Below, one piece after another: positions 24,396-37,880 of a stretch of DNA of 64,000 nucleotides. The first letter of the stretch is position 1. Each line of letters begins with the position of its first letter. Made by a program: the position numbers and the translations under genes. A model generated the notes under the pieces. The model was given only the letters and a program-made list of their open reading frames with translations. It did no database searches and was not told the DNA's origin. Origin of the DNA: Marsupella aquatica (lineage: Eukaryota > Marchantiophyta); the NCBI GenBank assembly GCA_973895155.1, contig OZ316891.1, positions 14,198,001 to 14,262,000 of the forward strand, read 5' to 3'.

Positions 24396-27300
24396 TTAAG
24401 TTACAGCCGTTCTTTTCAGCAGGGACTTGATAGTTCCGCCAACCTCTTCTCCAAAATCCTCCTGTGCATGATGACCGACCTACAAACTCGGAAAAGAAAG
24501 ATTAGAAGAGAGGATTGTTACGCCATGCAACATACATATTAAATAACGTTGCTATCACTGGAGAGGAGAACTAGATATACCTCTGGAAGTTGGACAAGTC
24601 GCGCTCTAGATAGCTTTGAGAAGTCCTCTATTCCTTTGAAGTCTAGCCACCTATCTTTTAGACCCCAGATGATAGAGATGGGTTTTGTCCATCGATCTGA
24701 GGTCAGAGTCTCTCTCAATGCAGAAATGGATCCCTGTCAAATCCAGTTTGATTTTGATCACTCCCATGACGACTTCAACTGAGTCGCCCTCACATTAGAA
24801 GCTTAGAATAGACAAAAACTGGTGACGGACTGAAAAGAGACAATCTTGGGTTGCACCAAAATCGGTGGTACAATAAAGAACTCTTAGCTATGGTGCTGTA
24901 TGGCACGTCCTCCATTTAGAACGATCACTTGTGCTGAGAAAATCTGTTTAAACTAATCCCAAAATAGGGAGCAACAAACCTTCAGTTCTGATTTCATGAC
25001 ACGGCTGAGAGCAGTTAGTGCAAAACCGGAGGAGCCTGAGGTCAAGTATGGTCTTCGATAAACCTCTGCGTCCTCCTCATCCAGAATATATGGGCCACAC
25101 TCTGTCAGGGGTTTGTCGCTGGCCTTCAAAGGGTCCTGTATGACAAACCCAACAGTCTGGCATTGGTAGTGTTGTAAAAGAACTACTGGGAGAATCACCT
25201 ACAGGCCAATTGCATCTCTGCCTTTGCAAAGATGGAAGAAAAAAAAGTCAGTTGTAGGACTCTTTTTCACTCAATTCATAAATCAGGACGGTCTGAAATT
25301 TCAATGTTCAAGTGGACTCGGGTAACCAGCCTTAAATAATTGTGAAAGCTTACGGAACATCACCTCGCACCTGGGCATATATGTCTCCAAGAAGGAAAGT
25401 TGAAAATGCTGACAGTGCTGATGGGAGTTTTGAATGTTTCTCTGTCACCTTAAATATTTCACAAAAACGAACAACGGGATTTTGCCACATGAACTTGACC
25501 TTGACTTTTTGCAAAATTTTAACTGAACTCAACTCGGAAAGCAACGTAGCTCCTATCTTCTGTCCTGAAAGTTTGCCTTGCAATTGGTAGGAAACTTATT
25601 AAAGAACAATCTGCAAGGATGGATGTTGCCTTTCAAGAACACTTTTGATACGGCATCAGTTAGACCTAACACTCTAGAAAGATAAGGCACATATGAAGGT
25701 TTTGCTTTCCTTACAGGTGGGTTGACCAAAATAAGATGATCAACTTTTGTCAGGTTTGCCTTTGCAAACTGGACCGCTGCAGGTGCAAAATAGCCCTAAA
25801 GACTTACACATCACAGAAATTTGACAGTTTGTCAGGTGATCTTCACAACAACATAAGATAAGTCCACATGCAATTCAAACAGCATTCTCTTTGTAGAACA
25901 GCTTGTCACTGGAGTACAGTACCACGTCAGAACCTGCATACTTAATAGATTTAGCGAGGTAAAAATAATCTGCCGAACAAGCCCCCAAGACAATCTGCAT
26001 TGACTAGCCTTACAGTGACTACTTTACCACTTTTACTATGATGGTCGATGCAGGTCATTAGCAAATGTAATATTATGTGGCACTACCTGTTACTTGTGAC
26101 GTGTTCTCAGTCCCATTGGTTGACAACTCTTTAAGAGTGATGGTACCTTACCTGGACTACCAATGTAAATGTCTTCAGGTCAAGTGCATCAATCAGCAGA
26201 GCAAGACCTGCTGCATATTCTGCAATCATAGACCATCACAGTCTTTCTGGCCTTGATCTGGAAAGACCTAGTATGCACAGTGAAATGAAAATACTGCAGT
26301 GGAATAAAATTTGGGTTTATTCTCCATACCATCCGCTGTATAGTTGAATCCATACTTTACTTGAGGCTTATCCGAGAAGCCAAATCCTGCTATTCATGAA
26401 CAGCCACGTGTGAGATATTTAAATCCCAAGGATGTTTTTGAAATCGATTTTCAACTCCAGCTGGGAAACTAAGCAGCTACGTTGACCTCGTATATCCTTT
26501 AGATGCGAGGTGTGAGGGAAAGCATCGTCATACCCGTGAGCCGAGCTTCACAAAATTGCTTACGTCCAAAGCAAACGAGATAGAGATTGTCTAGTAGCTT
26601 CCAGACTTTTCAATATACAAACGCATCAATATAATTTCTAATGGTAGTAGAGGGCTACAATACAGAAATTGCAGAGTGAGCAGTTATTCGGTACCTAACC
26701 AATCGAAGGCAACCACATGATAGTCAGCAGATAACAACTGCATCACTTTCCGATAGGAGTATGCCTTGTAAAAACCAAACAACAGTCGATTAGATAGCAA
26801 ACAACGATAATATCTGCGAAAACAATCTCACACTTTGCTGTTATCTTCAATCTCATACAATTTTCCCCGTTGTTCCTTGTGACTCCACCAATGTACATTC
26901 ATAAGTTCTTGCAAAGAGCCCAGCTCTGGCCAGGTCCTGCTTACAAGGCAGCAAGACATGTCACTCAGTACCTGCCAAATCTAATCGTATATCGCGACCC
27001 TTTGTGAAACTCGATTTTCATTACATTCAGAAGGCTCCGTATTAGTGTCTATACCTGGGAAGGGAAACCATGGAGCAGTAATACGGAAGGCTTGTTTCGA
27101 TCTCCTTCTTCGACATAAAACCATCTTCAACGAAGGCCCAGGTTCAGACCAGTGTTCTGAAAATCACTTCTTCACCGAGCCCACAAAAGAGGAAATTCCC
27201 GCAAAAAACACTATTTGCAAAACTGCATGGGCAACAAGATCACCTGAAGAAATCATTCGATGTTTGTGATGCCTCGCCCATAGGAAGTCCAAACACCGGA

Positions 27301-29522
27301 TCCTTGGCTTTCGCCAAGCCCCCTTCAATTGGGTAAGCTTTTGCCTGGAAACTCAACAACCATTCACAAAAGGCATTAAGAAAATGGCGACATTCTATCA
27401 AATTTGTTATTGAACTTCAACTGAGTTACAACCGAAATGTAGTGTGAGAGGTGTTATGACACAAGAACTGTCCACTCACCATTTTTCCACTCTTGAACCA
27501 TTCAGCTCCTCGTCCCACATCATCGGAGTATTTTCCTGGATGGCCACAAGAACGAAGATGCGTTCCAGCATTGACCCATAAATCTTACGGGGCTTGTGTG
27601 GTCTTAACATTTCATCAAGCGAGGCTCACAGCTATTGCAATGCCAGCGAAATGAATCCGATAATCAGGTTATAATTTCGGGGGTTGGAACTTCTCCAACA
27701 ACGCGCTGCCCCAGCCACCGGTCATTTCCAGCAGTTCTAGTTTCAACGGCAGGTTGGAGAGATCTACGGATACCTGCAGTATGCGTTCCAAAGTGGTACC
27801 GTTCCGTGCCCGCAGTCCATCAACTCTATGGGCAAAGACTCGAGGCGCCTACATTCTATAAAGAGACGGCAAGGCAATGCAGCGAAATGAATCGTGGAGA
27901 GCTGACTCACCTCCAGTGAAAGAGAACCCATCTCCTACTGAAACTGGCGCGTCCACCAAATAACCCTGCAGAAGAAGGTTTTTTCCGTTTAGCCCTTCGC
28001 TTGTACGGTATTGTATCTTCCCTCATCCTTCCTTGCTTGCCTCGTTTGGGTTGCATGCATAGTTAGACACGATTCACAGCTTGCCTTGGCTACAGTACAT
28101 CTACGCAAGTGCCTTCCAGATGTGTTCTTGGCAAGGTCATTAATGCACAAGTCTCTAATTCATGTATGTGCTGTGAATTTGGCTGGGGCAATGAAGCAAA
28201 TCAGCATACATAAGGATATCAGACGCACTATAGCGAATCAACGGCATGGCATGGCGTCTTCAAGGCCTTCAACATTCATACGCTACAAGGGCCGTGAGAA
28301 TGTCTTTCTGGCCTTAGAGGCATGGCATATTGCATTTGGAAAAGCTATTGGACCTGTGGGTAGACGAACCGAAACAATGTGGTCCACATGAAATGTCTGT
28401 CTCCACGATTTGGATGTACAGTTGATTGAAGAGCTGCATAGAATTCCTGCCCAGTGCTATCTATGCCCTTTCGCTTACATTTGATTCTGGGTATTATTTC
28501 CTAGGCTGACAACTTCCTTCCTTCTATGAAATCCTTAGAATTCCCCTAAAAAATAAAGCAACTGATCACATCGTGAACACAGCAGACTTTGGTTGTTTTG
28601 TTGTTCGATGTCCTCACTAAGTCTAGTGCCCCTTTGTGAGGGATGCGGTTGGCATGTAGTCAATTTGAGTTTTACCTTGATTCCAGGTCCCTGCGAGAGT
28701 TTTATGAGTCACAATCAAAATTTCAATCGATTCAAAGAGAAGGCTCCAGAGGAGTGAGGGTGGAGATTCAAGTCAAGAACAGGCGTAGGGAATGGAAGAG
28801 AAAAACAGTGTGATAACTGTGGATCATGCTACTAGATTACAGCACCGGGATGTACTTCAATATGCCACGCGTTCGTGGACTAGCTGACAGCAGTTGGACA
28901 CCCGAGGCTCTGTCATCTGGGAAATGATGCAACGGAGGTATTGCAGCTGGTTGACACCGGGTCAAAAGGACGATCGTTATGAGGCACTCGGAATGGGTGC
29001 GAAGAATGCCACGAGAATTGAAAGAAGGATCTTCAACGGTAAACATCACAGGCAGGCCCTGCAATCTTACTTGAATCTTCACAATTCAGATTATCCGTCA
29101 ATTCAATTTCATGAGAAGGACAGTGCCAGTCATGAGGAAAACAGGTGCTTTGCCTTCACCGGCATGGCATTCCCACCCAACCTGACTCGAGCTATTATAA
29201 AGCACGCTACTACCCATAATGTTTCATAGCCTTCGTGAAAAGAGATGTCCATGCATCATCCAACAGCAGGGGAACGAATACCCACGTCCTCATCATCGTC
29301 CACATAAATTGCGCGTGTCGAAAACCTTCGTTGGTTGTCAATCAACCCATTCGGTCCCTTCCTGTGGGTGGAGGTCGAGGAGCGCTGCCATTTATGGAGA
29401 TTCAACGAAACAGCAGAGTGAATGAAGGTAGACCGGCGGCTACGTCCACCTTTGGCAGCCGACTCAGAGGAGACCACAGCTCCGACTCGCAGACTTCTAA
29501 TTTGCACAATACTACTAGCCAT
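24396..29522 (-). CDS. Alpha/beta-hydrolase superfamily protein, At4g12830-like, plastid-targeted
   Basis: Thirteen exons on the minus strand join in phase to about 421 residues: 29522-29286, 27965-27911, 27535-27480, 27344-27244, 27124-27055, 26764-26695, 26386-26330, 26219-26152, 25795-25715, 25448-25371, 25135-24980, 24733-24581 and 24479-24396. Exon 1 gives a Ser/Arg-rich, acid-poor leader (MASSIVQIRSLRVGAVVSS) typical of a chloroplast transit peptide. Later blocks match the plant At4g12830/At1g52510 group: DGFSFTGGKYS, YPIEGGLAKAKDPVFGL, VLLLHGFPSQ (oxyanion region, about 164-173), FDWLGFGFSDKPQ, VDHLILVNPP, EVYRRPYLTSGSSGFAL, IIWGLKDRW and a C-terminal GHHAQED (396-402) with the candidate catalytic His. 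At the nucleophile elbow the sequence is LVVQGYF, so the usual Ser or Asp is missing; I recall the same in the Arabidopsis relative. Substrate unknown. The link of exon 1 to exon 2 across 1.3 kb is the least certain join. Alternative ATGs in frame lie at 29528 and 29543. Confidence 0.92.
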
Positions 29523-32500
29523 GACCATCCTCCTGTTCGTCAATTGGGTCCAGCTTCGCTCATTCTTCTACAGAGTGGCCCAATTCGCTCTGATCACATG
29601 TTCGTTGATAGGAGACGATCGGGGACGGTTAATTAAAGAAGCAGACCATCAACCACATTTCCACCTCCTTAATTAACATACTAAGGGTAGCACTTTCACG
29701 GTGACTTTATCAGTTCCCTTCCAGTTCTCCTGTGAAGTCCATTAATATTTAGTCAATCATTTCCTTCTCCGAGTCTTATATGATCCGAGAATTTAGTGAT
29801 CTTGCACACAATTTAGTGATCTTGCAGAGAATTCACGTTTAAGTCAGACGTTAGTCCATTATTCTTATCTCACATTAGTCCTTTACGCCCTAATCTCTAA
29901 ATGTTCATTGGGATGTATCGCATCATATGGATGTCAGATTGGGCGTTAAGGAGGACTGATGCCTATCATGTGGCTGTCGACGATTGTTGAAGGAGGTATC
30001 AAGCCGAATCTATCTATTTATAAGTATATATCTAACTAATAAATAATAAGTCCTGATAGAAAGCTATTTCCTGGGGCTACTGTGGAGAGTGAAGCCTAGC
30101 TAGGGGGACTCTAAGTGCAGGCATAATGGAAAGTGAGGGTGGAGACAAAAGGGAGGGATGGGCAATTATGAACACCAAAATAAAGGGGAATTGTTTTCCT
30201 GCAAGGTTTGTTTTTCTCCTCTTCTCTCTATTTAGGTTCAAGGAACTGGTAATAAGGCTAGTGTATGGCAGGACAATGAAAAGCTGCTGCTTGGGCCTAC
30301 TGCCTAGACTGAAGCTATGACTAATAACGACATAATTGAAAGTGAGAGTGCAGACAAAAAGGGGTAGACTTGAATCTAAGGGCATAGCTGAAAGTGAGAC
30401 TAGAGAAATCAAGGATGACATAGATGAATGGGATATAGTAAGGAGAGAGACTGGAAGGACATAATCTAAAGCGAGAGTGCACACAAAAAACAAGGACACG
30501 GGTAGACTGTGACTCGAAGGGTGTGATTGAAAGTTATGGTGGAACAGAACACAAGAATTGAAAGTGAGGGTGCAACAGGCAACAAGGATAGGGCGAAGAC
30601 AAATGGGAAATAGCAAGGAACAGTTTTTTTGCAAAGTCTTTTTTTTTATGACCGCTGGCATCTTAGATTATGTTCATTTTCGCTAGTTTTTTTCTTTTAT
30701 TGCAAATTTCTGAATTTTAAGAGTAATTTGGAGAAAGTTTTGTTATTGCTCTATGGGAGGATTTACTCTTCTGGGTTCTCCAATCAGTGCTCGGTTCTGA
30801 CTTCAGCTTTTGCTGTTCTACTCGAGAATTATCCCGGGAATAATCTCTATTTCAGAAGCCCTGTTAAACCTACTCGTCATCTGCATTACACTTCCACAAT
30901 TTAAATGCTCACAGGGCTGGTTTGGTAGTTGTCTAGTTTTTAGACACGCTTTCCCTGTAGGGGGTGCAACTATAAACCCCATGAAGCCAACAGAAATGTG
31001 TGTGCATCCTATAGGTATCTTCGATTGGCAGCTAAAAGTGACATTAAAGAAGAAGGAACGGCCAGATCATGAGCAGTCCTTGGACAGGATTTGCAAACGG
31101 TTGTGAGGCTTGATGGTGGTACAATTTTGCTAAGGTCTCAGAATTATAATATGTCGTTGTGTGCATTCGACTAACTGAATTGATAACAAGAGCAAATCCC
31201 GAACAATTTCTAGGATTCTACGGAATCCTTACAGAAATAGTGAAATGCAGAAATCAATGATGCGTACTCAAAGTCTAAAGCACTAATATCCCTGATAAGA
31301 ATTACTTTTTAGAATTTCAACATTTGTCAACGAGAAAAATGAGTAGTGGATGTACAAAACGAATTGAGTGTAATTCTTCACTGACCCCCTGTCTGTTCAA
31401 TTGATGGTGGATAGCAGACCTTGCCATTTGTTTTGTTGAGGTCCCTTAAACAATCTCAATGGCTGAGATGATTCCTGTCTGTTTGGAGATTTGAGGATGG
31501 GATTTGGGGTCTTGATAGTCTTGATTTTATCTCTCAATTTTATCGCCTTTGAGAGACAGAAAATGACGTGAAAGATGGGATCCTCTGGACGCACTCAATC
31601 TTCTAGTAACATTTCGGCCACACTGTGAGGCGGATATCAGTAATGTCGTGATGGTCACAGCCTTGGGCAAGGTTAAAATCTGCCTATGCATGCTCAGAAT
31701 ATCCGAAGTAGTGGAGCTGAATGAAACATGTTCTGTGCAACACACTGTCAAAGGCTACCAGGAAAGCTCACAAAAATAACCAAGTTATTGTGCAGACGAA
31801 AGGAGTCGAAGAGAATTGTCTAATCACATGCAATAGAACTGCTTGAATCTCTCTAGTCCCGCTTTCAATCAACCGACAACAATCTTATAGACTTTGTCTT
31901 GATATTTGTTTCAAGACTCTACTAGAGCACTCCATAAGGGAATGCCTTGATCAAACTAACCGTGTTGAAGATTTTGAGAAACCTCTGGCCTGAGCACTGC
32001 CATCCAATATGAAAGAAGCAAGCGAGTCGATGGAAGCTAGCGCAGCTGGGATCTCCTGAGATTTTGGAGCAAAGCAGAATCAGACAGTCATGTTCCGGGC
32101 GCAGTCAAAGATGTATACACGACCAAACAAATGTTGTGATTGAGAGACACAGCAAGTATGAGCTTCATCTGGGCCAACGATCTACTCCCTGTGTCCTAAA
32201 AGAAGGTTCAGCAAACCATGGTCAGGAAAGGAGACATGCACACATATAAGTGAGTGGGAGTACAGAATACCTCCTATAGGGCAAAGTAAGTATTGAGAGA
32301 AAGAGTCTCAACAAGGAGCCAAACAATTCAAATCAGATGAGATCAACTATGGCAAGGACATGGAAGCTTCTCGACTGGCCAAATATCAGAAACCCCTTCA
32401 TCTTTCCAGATTCCTTTCATATTTCTCATCCTAACCGGGTAAGAAGTAAAAGAGGACTCACCCAAGGAGGGTCCTTGCTGCCACAATACCAAGACTTGGC

Positions 32501-34260
32501 GCTCCAGCCCACTCAAATTGCCAAAGCACTTCCAAAACTAGAGCCTGCTCGCCCAACCCGTACTCTGATTAGCCCGAGAACTAAATCTGGTATACTCTAG
32601 TGGCATATAATTATCGTCGTGCAGATAAATGGTCCCCCAGTCGGTCACTTTTTCTTATAGACTGGTACATTCAGATGCGCTGGGATGCCAGAGCTCATGT
32701 ACAAACACAAGGCAAATAATGAAGGCCTGCCATTTTCTAGAATTATATCATGGCTACCCAGTCCCAATGCTTGGTTCATTTGAGTGAACTCCAGTGGTCG
32801 TCCCTAGATTGGCCCCAAAAACCTAATTTCAACCGAAGCACTTTTGGCTACAGTTTTGAAACCTGGGTCGCATCAACGAATATTTACAACAAACTGGACT
32901 TCAGAAATAATCTGCAGCGCAAAGTAGTCGACAGCAAACAATTTGGCTCCACATTTGGTAGCCAAAGGCTCGGTCTCAGCCTCAGTAGTGAACTACCCTA
33001 TTGACTGGAATGTCTATGCTCAATTTGTGAAATCACAGGAAAGGCAAAAGAGTGAATTTGCGTTTGCCAGTACCATCTTGGCCTAGCCTGGCTACACCTA
33101 GCAGAGCTTGAGATCAAAGTGATCCGGGAAGCCCAGAAGTTTCTCACTCCCCAAAAAACCAAATAGATCCCCTATTGGACTGAGGGGAGGTTATAATGAA
33201 GACTCACGTAGTTGGCCCCAGACTGGTCCCGGGCTTGGTTTAAATGTTCCAAGTTGACGGTTCAAACTTGTTCCAATGACGTCAATTTTGGCCTAATCAT
33301 TGAGCAATTGGATTCGACATACCCTTTAAAACCCCAGCATCTTTTATCTGCAGAGTATTAAGAAAGTTCTCTCAGCAAAGCAAGCTAATCTACTTCAAAG
33401 CTGAACCATGGACGCACGAAGAATCAATGTTTTTATTCAGTGGGAAGAGCTGTATTTCTTACCCTCTGTGTGACCGTGTCCCGTTCTTTTGTCTATATCT
33501 TTGAAGCCCTTCGCCTTTGGCACATGGACTACTCTCTAGGAAACCTTTCTTTTACAAAAGAATTTTGTAATGCAAAGTTTTGTCATGTTACGTTACTATC
33601 AGTAGAGAAGGATCGGCCAGGATCCCAACTTGATCACGTGAGGGTAGTTTGGTAATTTTTCAGAAATGTGAAAAATGCTTTGATAGATTCCCGCAGAAGA
33701 AATTAACCAGGTGGATGGGGTTTGGTAAAAGTCTGTCCCACCGATGAGAAAAAGAAGAGTGATCAAGGATTGATTGATGGAATGAATGATTAAATGACTC
33801 ACTGAGAGAAGTAGTGGACTGGTGCCTTGGAGGCCATACGATCCATCTCTTTGAGACCATTGCTGAAGATCCTGATCCTGCTTGCAGTCTCACACTCCAA
33901 CCTCGTCCCCTCTAGCATTCAGCGATGAATTTGCCAGTGTGGTACAACTTTGATCTCGACTTTGATGACCCATTTTTGCAAACTCCATTAATACTGCCAA
34001 TATCGAGGCAAAAGTATGGGTCCTTGGGATTGGCAGGGAAGACAAAGATAAAGATTTGAGGAGGGCAAATTATTGCTTCTTGGGCTGGGAATCACCACTC
34101 CACCAATGCATGTGGGCAAGAGTGGTCACCTGGCTGTCTGTTTGAAGGGGCAGAACACGCACATAAGCATTCATGTTTTTTCGCTGCCTTACCTACACAG
34201 TGCAACAAACTCCTCTCCTGTGCTCTATAGCAAATCGACCTGCTCCTGCTCAACCATGTG
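29523..34260. other. Gene-poor stretch upstream of the hydrolase gene
   Basis: The first few hundred bases should contain the hydrolase promoter; no convincing TATA box was identified. A 22-bp direct repeat (ATTTAGTGATCTTGCA) lies at about 29791-29831. 30100-30660 is a degenerate repeat of TGAAAGTGAG-GTGCAGACAAAA units that creates a spurious 194-codon minus frame, and its part 30190-30270 resembles family D1. Between 30660 and 34260 I see only short frames and no recognisable protein. Confidence 0.35.
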
Positions 34261-34299
34261 CTGATCCAAAAATCCAAGTCCAAAGCCAGGGTTAGCCGG

Positions 34300-34740
34300 T
34301 GCATTGGTAATCCCATGGGAGTCCTGGTTATTGTGATACAATATAATTGGAGAGATGGGGAATCCTTTCTTGACAGCAGCAAGCATTGATAGCAGCAAGC
34401 ACTTGTAATCCCATGGGAGACTAGATGTTTTGCTACAATATGATTGGAGTGATGGGGAATCCTTCCTTGACACCAGCACGCATTGGTAATCCCACGGGAG
34501 TCCTGGCTATTCTTATACAATATGATTGGAGAGATGGGGAATCCTTTCTTGATAGCAAATTTGACAGCAACAAGCATTGGTAATCCCATAGGAGACTGGC
34601 TGTTCTGCTACAATATAATTGGAGAGATGGGGAATCCTTCCTTGACACCAGCACGCATAGGTAATCCTTTGGGAGACTGACTGTTCTGCTACAATATCAT
34701 TGGGGAGATCGGGAATCCTTCCTTGACACCAGCACTGCAC
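34300..34740. repeat. Minisatellite, five units of 81-97 bp
   Basis: GATGGGGAATCCTT (or GATCGGGAATCC) occurs at 34354, 34451, 34533, 34626 and 34707. Between these marks each unit carries CCCATGGGAGACTGG-like sequence and TACAATATAATTGGAGA. Spacing alternates 97, 82, 93, 81, so two unit lengths interleave. The longer units have an extra AGCAGCAAGCATTG segment. The array makes spurious frames on both strands. Confidence 0.85.
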
Positions 34741-36880
34741 GGGAAAGACACGAGCAAGGTAGGGATGTGTACACAAAGCACTATCCAAGTGGGCCAGACT
34801 ACCCAATTGGTGACTGGACCCCAGGATCCTTTGCAACAATATTACTTTCCTGGAGGCAGCCTGGAAAATTGTTACCTCTGGGAGCTTATCCACAAAATCC
34901 TGCCATTAGAGCATTGGAGGATCCATAGTTGCCCTTCCATGACAAATACACCTGGTGTACTGGCTCGAAGACATCATACATTGCATTTGATTGCATTATT
35001 TTGGATTTGCCGGTCTCTGGGTTGATATGGAATTGGGCCCAGTACAACCTCAGTTTGGAATCACCCACTAGTCCTGGGAGTTTCAGTCTACAACCCATAC
35101 AGATCTTCATGGCCGACCACTACCTGAGTAGTGAGATGTCCCTGAGAAGTTGTGGGCCATTGCATGCTGGAATATCTGGAAAGACTATAATTATCACTTC
35201 CTTGAGCACACTAGGTCCAATGCACCAACTGTCATTGGGAAATCCTAGCAATGGGTGGGAGTTTATCTGAGGAAGGATTGGGCCAAACATCATCTTAGAA
35301 TCTAGACAGGAAACTAGAGTGTGGAGGAGGCCTATCTTGATATGTGTTCTGACTATGGGGCATATGTAGATCTGTGGGAAGTTCACATGGACAGATTGCA
35401 AGTCCCACCACATCCATCATGAATTCAGTTCTCAAAGGCATAGATGCCTCAATGCATCCCAGGCCAATAGTAAAGTAACTACATCAACACACCCATTGGA
35501 TGAAACCTCATCAGTACCTGAGCATTGGCCAGTCTTTTGGAGTTTGCTTCTCCTGTTATGGTAGTTAAATAGCTTGTTTAATTTGGCTGTCTTTCTTTGG
35601 ACAACTTGACATGTGTCCTTGTGAACCCCCCCCCCCCCCCCTCCCCCCCACCCCCCACCAGAAGAGGTATTGTTAGGCACTTCTAACCTTTGGTCCCCCA
35701 GGTGTTCCTCTTTGGGCCACACAGTTGTATGTTGTCTTTGTGAATGGAATTCAAAATGGTAATTGAAGGCAAGAAACAATATCCTCTCCTCTTCTCTGCC
35801 AGCAGCACAAGCCAGATATATGGACTCGGTGTTAAATCTTAGTGGATAATAGCAATAGAAAGCTACTCTTGCCTGTTGTCGAGAGTGGAGCCTTCATACA
35901 ATGACTTTGGGATGTAAATGAAGTTGGAGTTGCAAATGGAAAACCTGACTTGGGGCAAGGTGGGTCACTAAAAATCTTACTAATGAATAGTGATGGGAAG
36001 CTAGAGTTGGGATCTAGGCTTCTAGAGTGAAGCCTCGACCGTGACTGTAGGGCCCACCATGTGGATGGAAAGAACAATGCCATATGAGGTATGTCAAATG
36101 ATGATCTTTTTAATTGGAAGAATGAGCATTTGGGCTTGTGGTCACTAAAAATGGCCATTGGAAATCAATTGCCAAATCAGTGGACAGGCAACGGGCTTAA
36201 ATATCCTCACCTTTATTTATGTTCAAAGTAGGGCAATTATGCTCCTCTACATCTAATCCCTCCCATCATGATGAGACATATGCGGGGACATATGCATGTT
36301 TGGCAATACCAAATTCACTACCAAGTAGTGTCCTATGAGATACCCTTGCCTTCCATTCTCCCCTGCCAACTCCACATATAAGACTCAAAGGGCAACCGGC
36401 ACTTTATTGCCTGCCATTAATTAAAAGATTAATCTTTCTTATAGCCAATCTACCTTATAGCCAACATGCAATAATTATCTCCAAAATCTTGGTCTTACAA
36501 CATTTTTATAAGCCAATCGCCTGCATTAGCCCCCTTTCATTTTGTTCCAGAAATTCACCTGCCATATTTCCTACACTCCACTATGAGTTGCATTAACATT
36601 TCAACCCACATCCACTTTGACCTGCTCCCATATTTCTTGTTGGTGTGGGGTGATATGTGATGATCCTTGATTGCACCTGCTTAGGTGTACAACCATGGAG
36701 ACCATTTTCTATGCATGATGTTTGTGTGAGACTGTACTCCTTACATCCTACTAGGGTATTACATGAGGGTAGTTTATATCACACTGCCAAAGAACAAAAA
36801 GCTTCTAATTAGGAGACAAGATCTCAAAGACAGGAGACCCAAAAGAGGGCGTAGAGTAATTGTCCAAGACTATTGCCAAA
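34741..36880. other. Gene-poor stretch with a long C run
   Basis: No gene can be supported. A C-rich tract (16 C at 35626-35641, then C7 and C6 blocks to 35657) could form a G-quadruplex on the minus strand. Open frames near 34929-35413 run on both strands and have no recognisable domain. Confidence 0.35.
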
Positions 36881-36970
36881 GTGATTGCAAACCTATCTTA
36901 CCATGGTAAGGGAGGGCGATGGAATTTGGCTGACCTAGTGGTTGCCAACTCAGCACTTCAGGATCCATCA
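36880..36970 (+). mobile_element. LINE remnant (plus strand)
   Basis: A short plus-strand frame reads GGRWNLADLVVANSALQD. It matches block for block the GQRTLADVVVANPLRQD segment of the LINE fragment at 18309-19430. Only this conserved patch survives. Confidence 0.5.
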
Positions 36971-37664
36971 GCATTGCATTACCCAGGAGTACTACTCTGT
37001 TCATCCAGATTTACTTTTGGGGGATTGTTTAGTTCTGTTTGGGAATAACATTTTAAATATTGTTTTAAATGCCACTGAAGAAAAACCTCAGATAAACTCA
37101 ACGGTTTGTAATATGTTTTCATTTGTCCAAAATTTCTTCAAACTATCCCCAAAAGTGGCCCAAATGTACAAATTTGATGACCCAACTTACAATTTCTGCA
37201 CCCAATTTTTTTGATTAATTAATTAACATTTCACTTCAAATTAAACTAAAATTAGAATCCACTCGAAATTCGTGCCTTTTCTTTCCAACTTTACTTACCA
37301 GTAAATTTCAGTAGAAAATTCAAAGAGCAATTCAATCTGGTACGATTGCATGGTATGGTGAAATGTAGGTCATGACTGCATGGAACGGTAGTGTGGTTAG
37401 ACGATACGACAAATTACTGCTGCTACGGAAGGGATTTACTCTAAAGACTGCGATCATATATTATTGGGTACTTTTGGCCCTACAATCGAATCCTGTCGTT
37501 TGACATTTTCCTTTACTGTACTTTTGTGCTGCAATTTACAGTCGATGATGACTGAAATAGAAGCCCCAAAGGACCTCCGTGTTTATATAACACTAGCCAG
37601 AGGACTCTTACTTGAATGTAAACAGATAATAAAAAATATATAATAAAATGTATGTACTATTTTG

Positions 37665-37880
37665 GCTAATCTTTGTCCCATCCTCTTGTTTTTTTTAATC
37701 CTTATTTCAATTTTGTAGAATCCTTATTTTAATTTTGTCTTTATTTATTTAGAGTCAATGTCATTTGTATCCATCCTTATTTAGAATTTTGACCTTATTG
37801 AACCTCATTATCAATTTTGTCTGTATTGGGTCACTCTCTAGAGTCTTCACTCTTGACCTAGACCCTTAAGAGTATACTTC
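37665..37880 (+). repeat. Dispersed repeat family D1, copy 3
   Basis: Same motif order and orientation as 10452-10710: CCCATCCTCTTGTTTTTTTT, CAATTTTGT, TTTGTCTTTATTTATTTAGA, and a closing CTCTAGAGTCTTCACTC with GACCCTTAAG. Confidence 0.6.

Noticed and set aside
28011-28391. 126-codon plus-strand frame in the hydrolase intron
   Set aside because: No recognisable domain; may be part of an old insertion, but no evidence for a gene.
30077-30661. 194-codon open frame on the minus strand
   Set aside because: It is composed of degenerate TGAAAGTGAG/GTGCAGACAAAA repeats and gives a low-complexity hydrophobic peptide; no domain and no splice partners.
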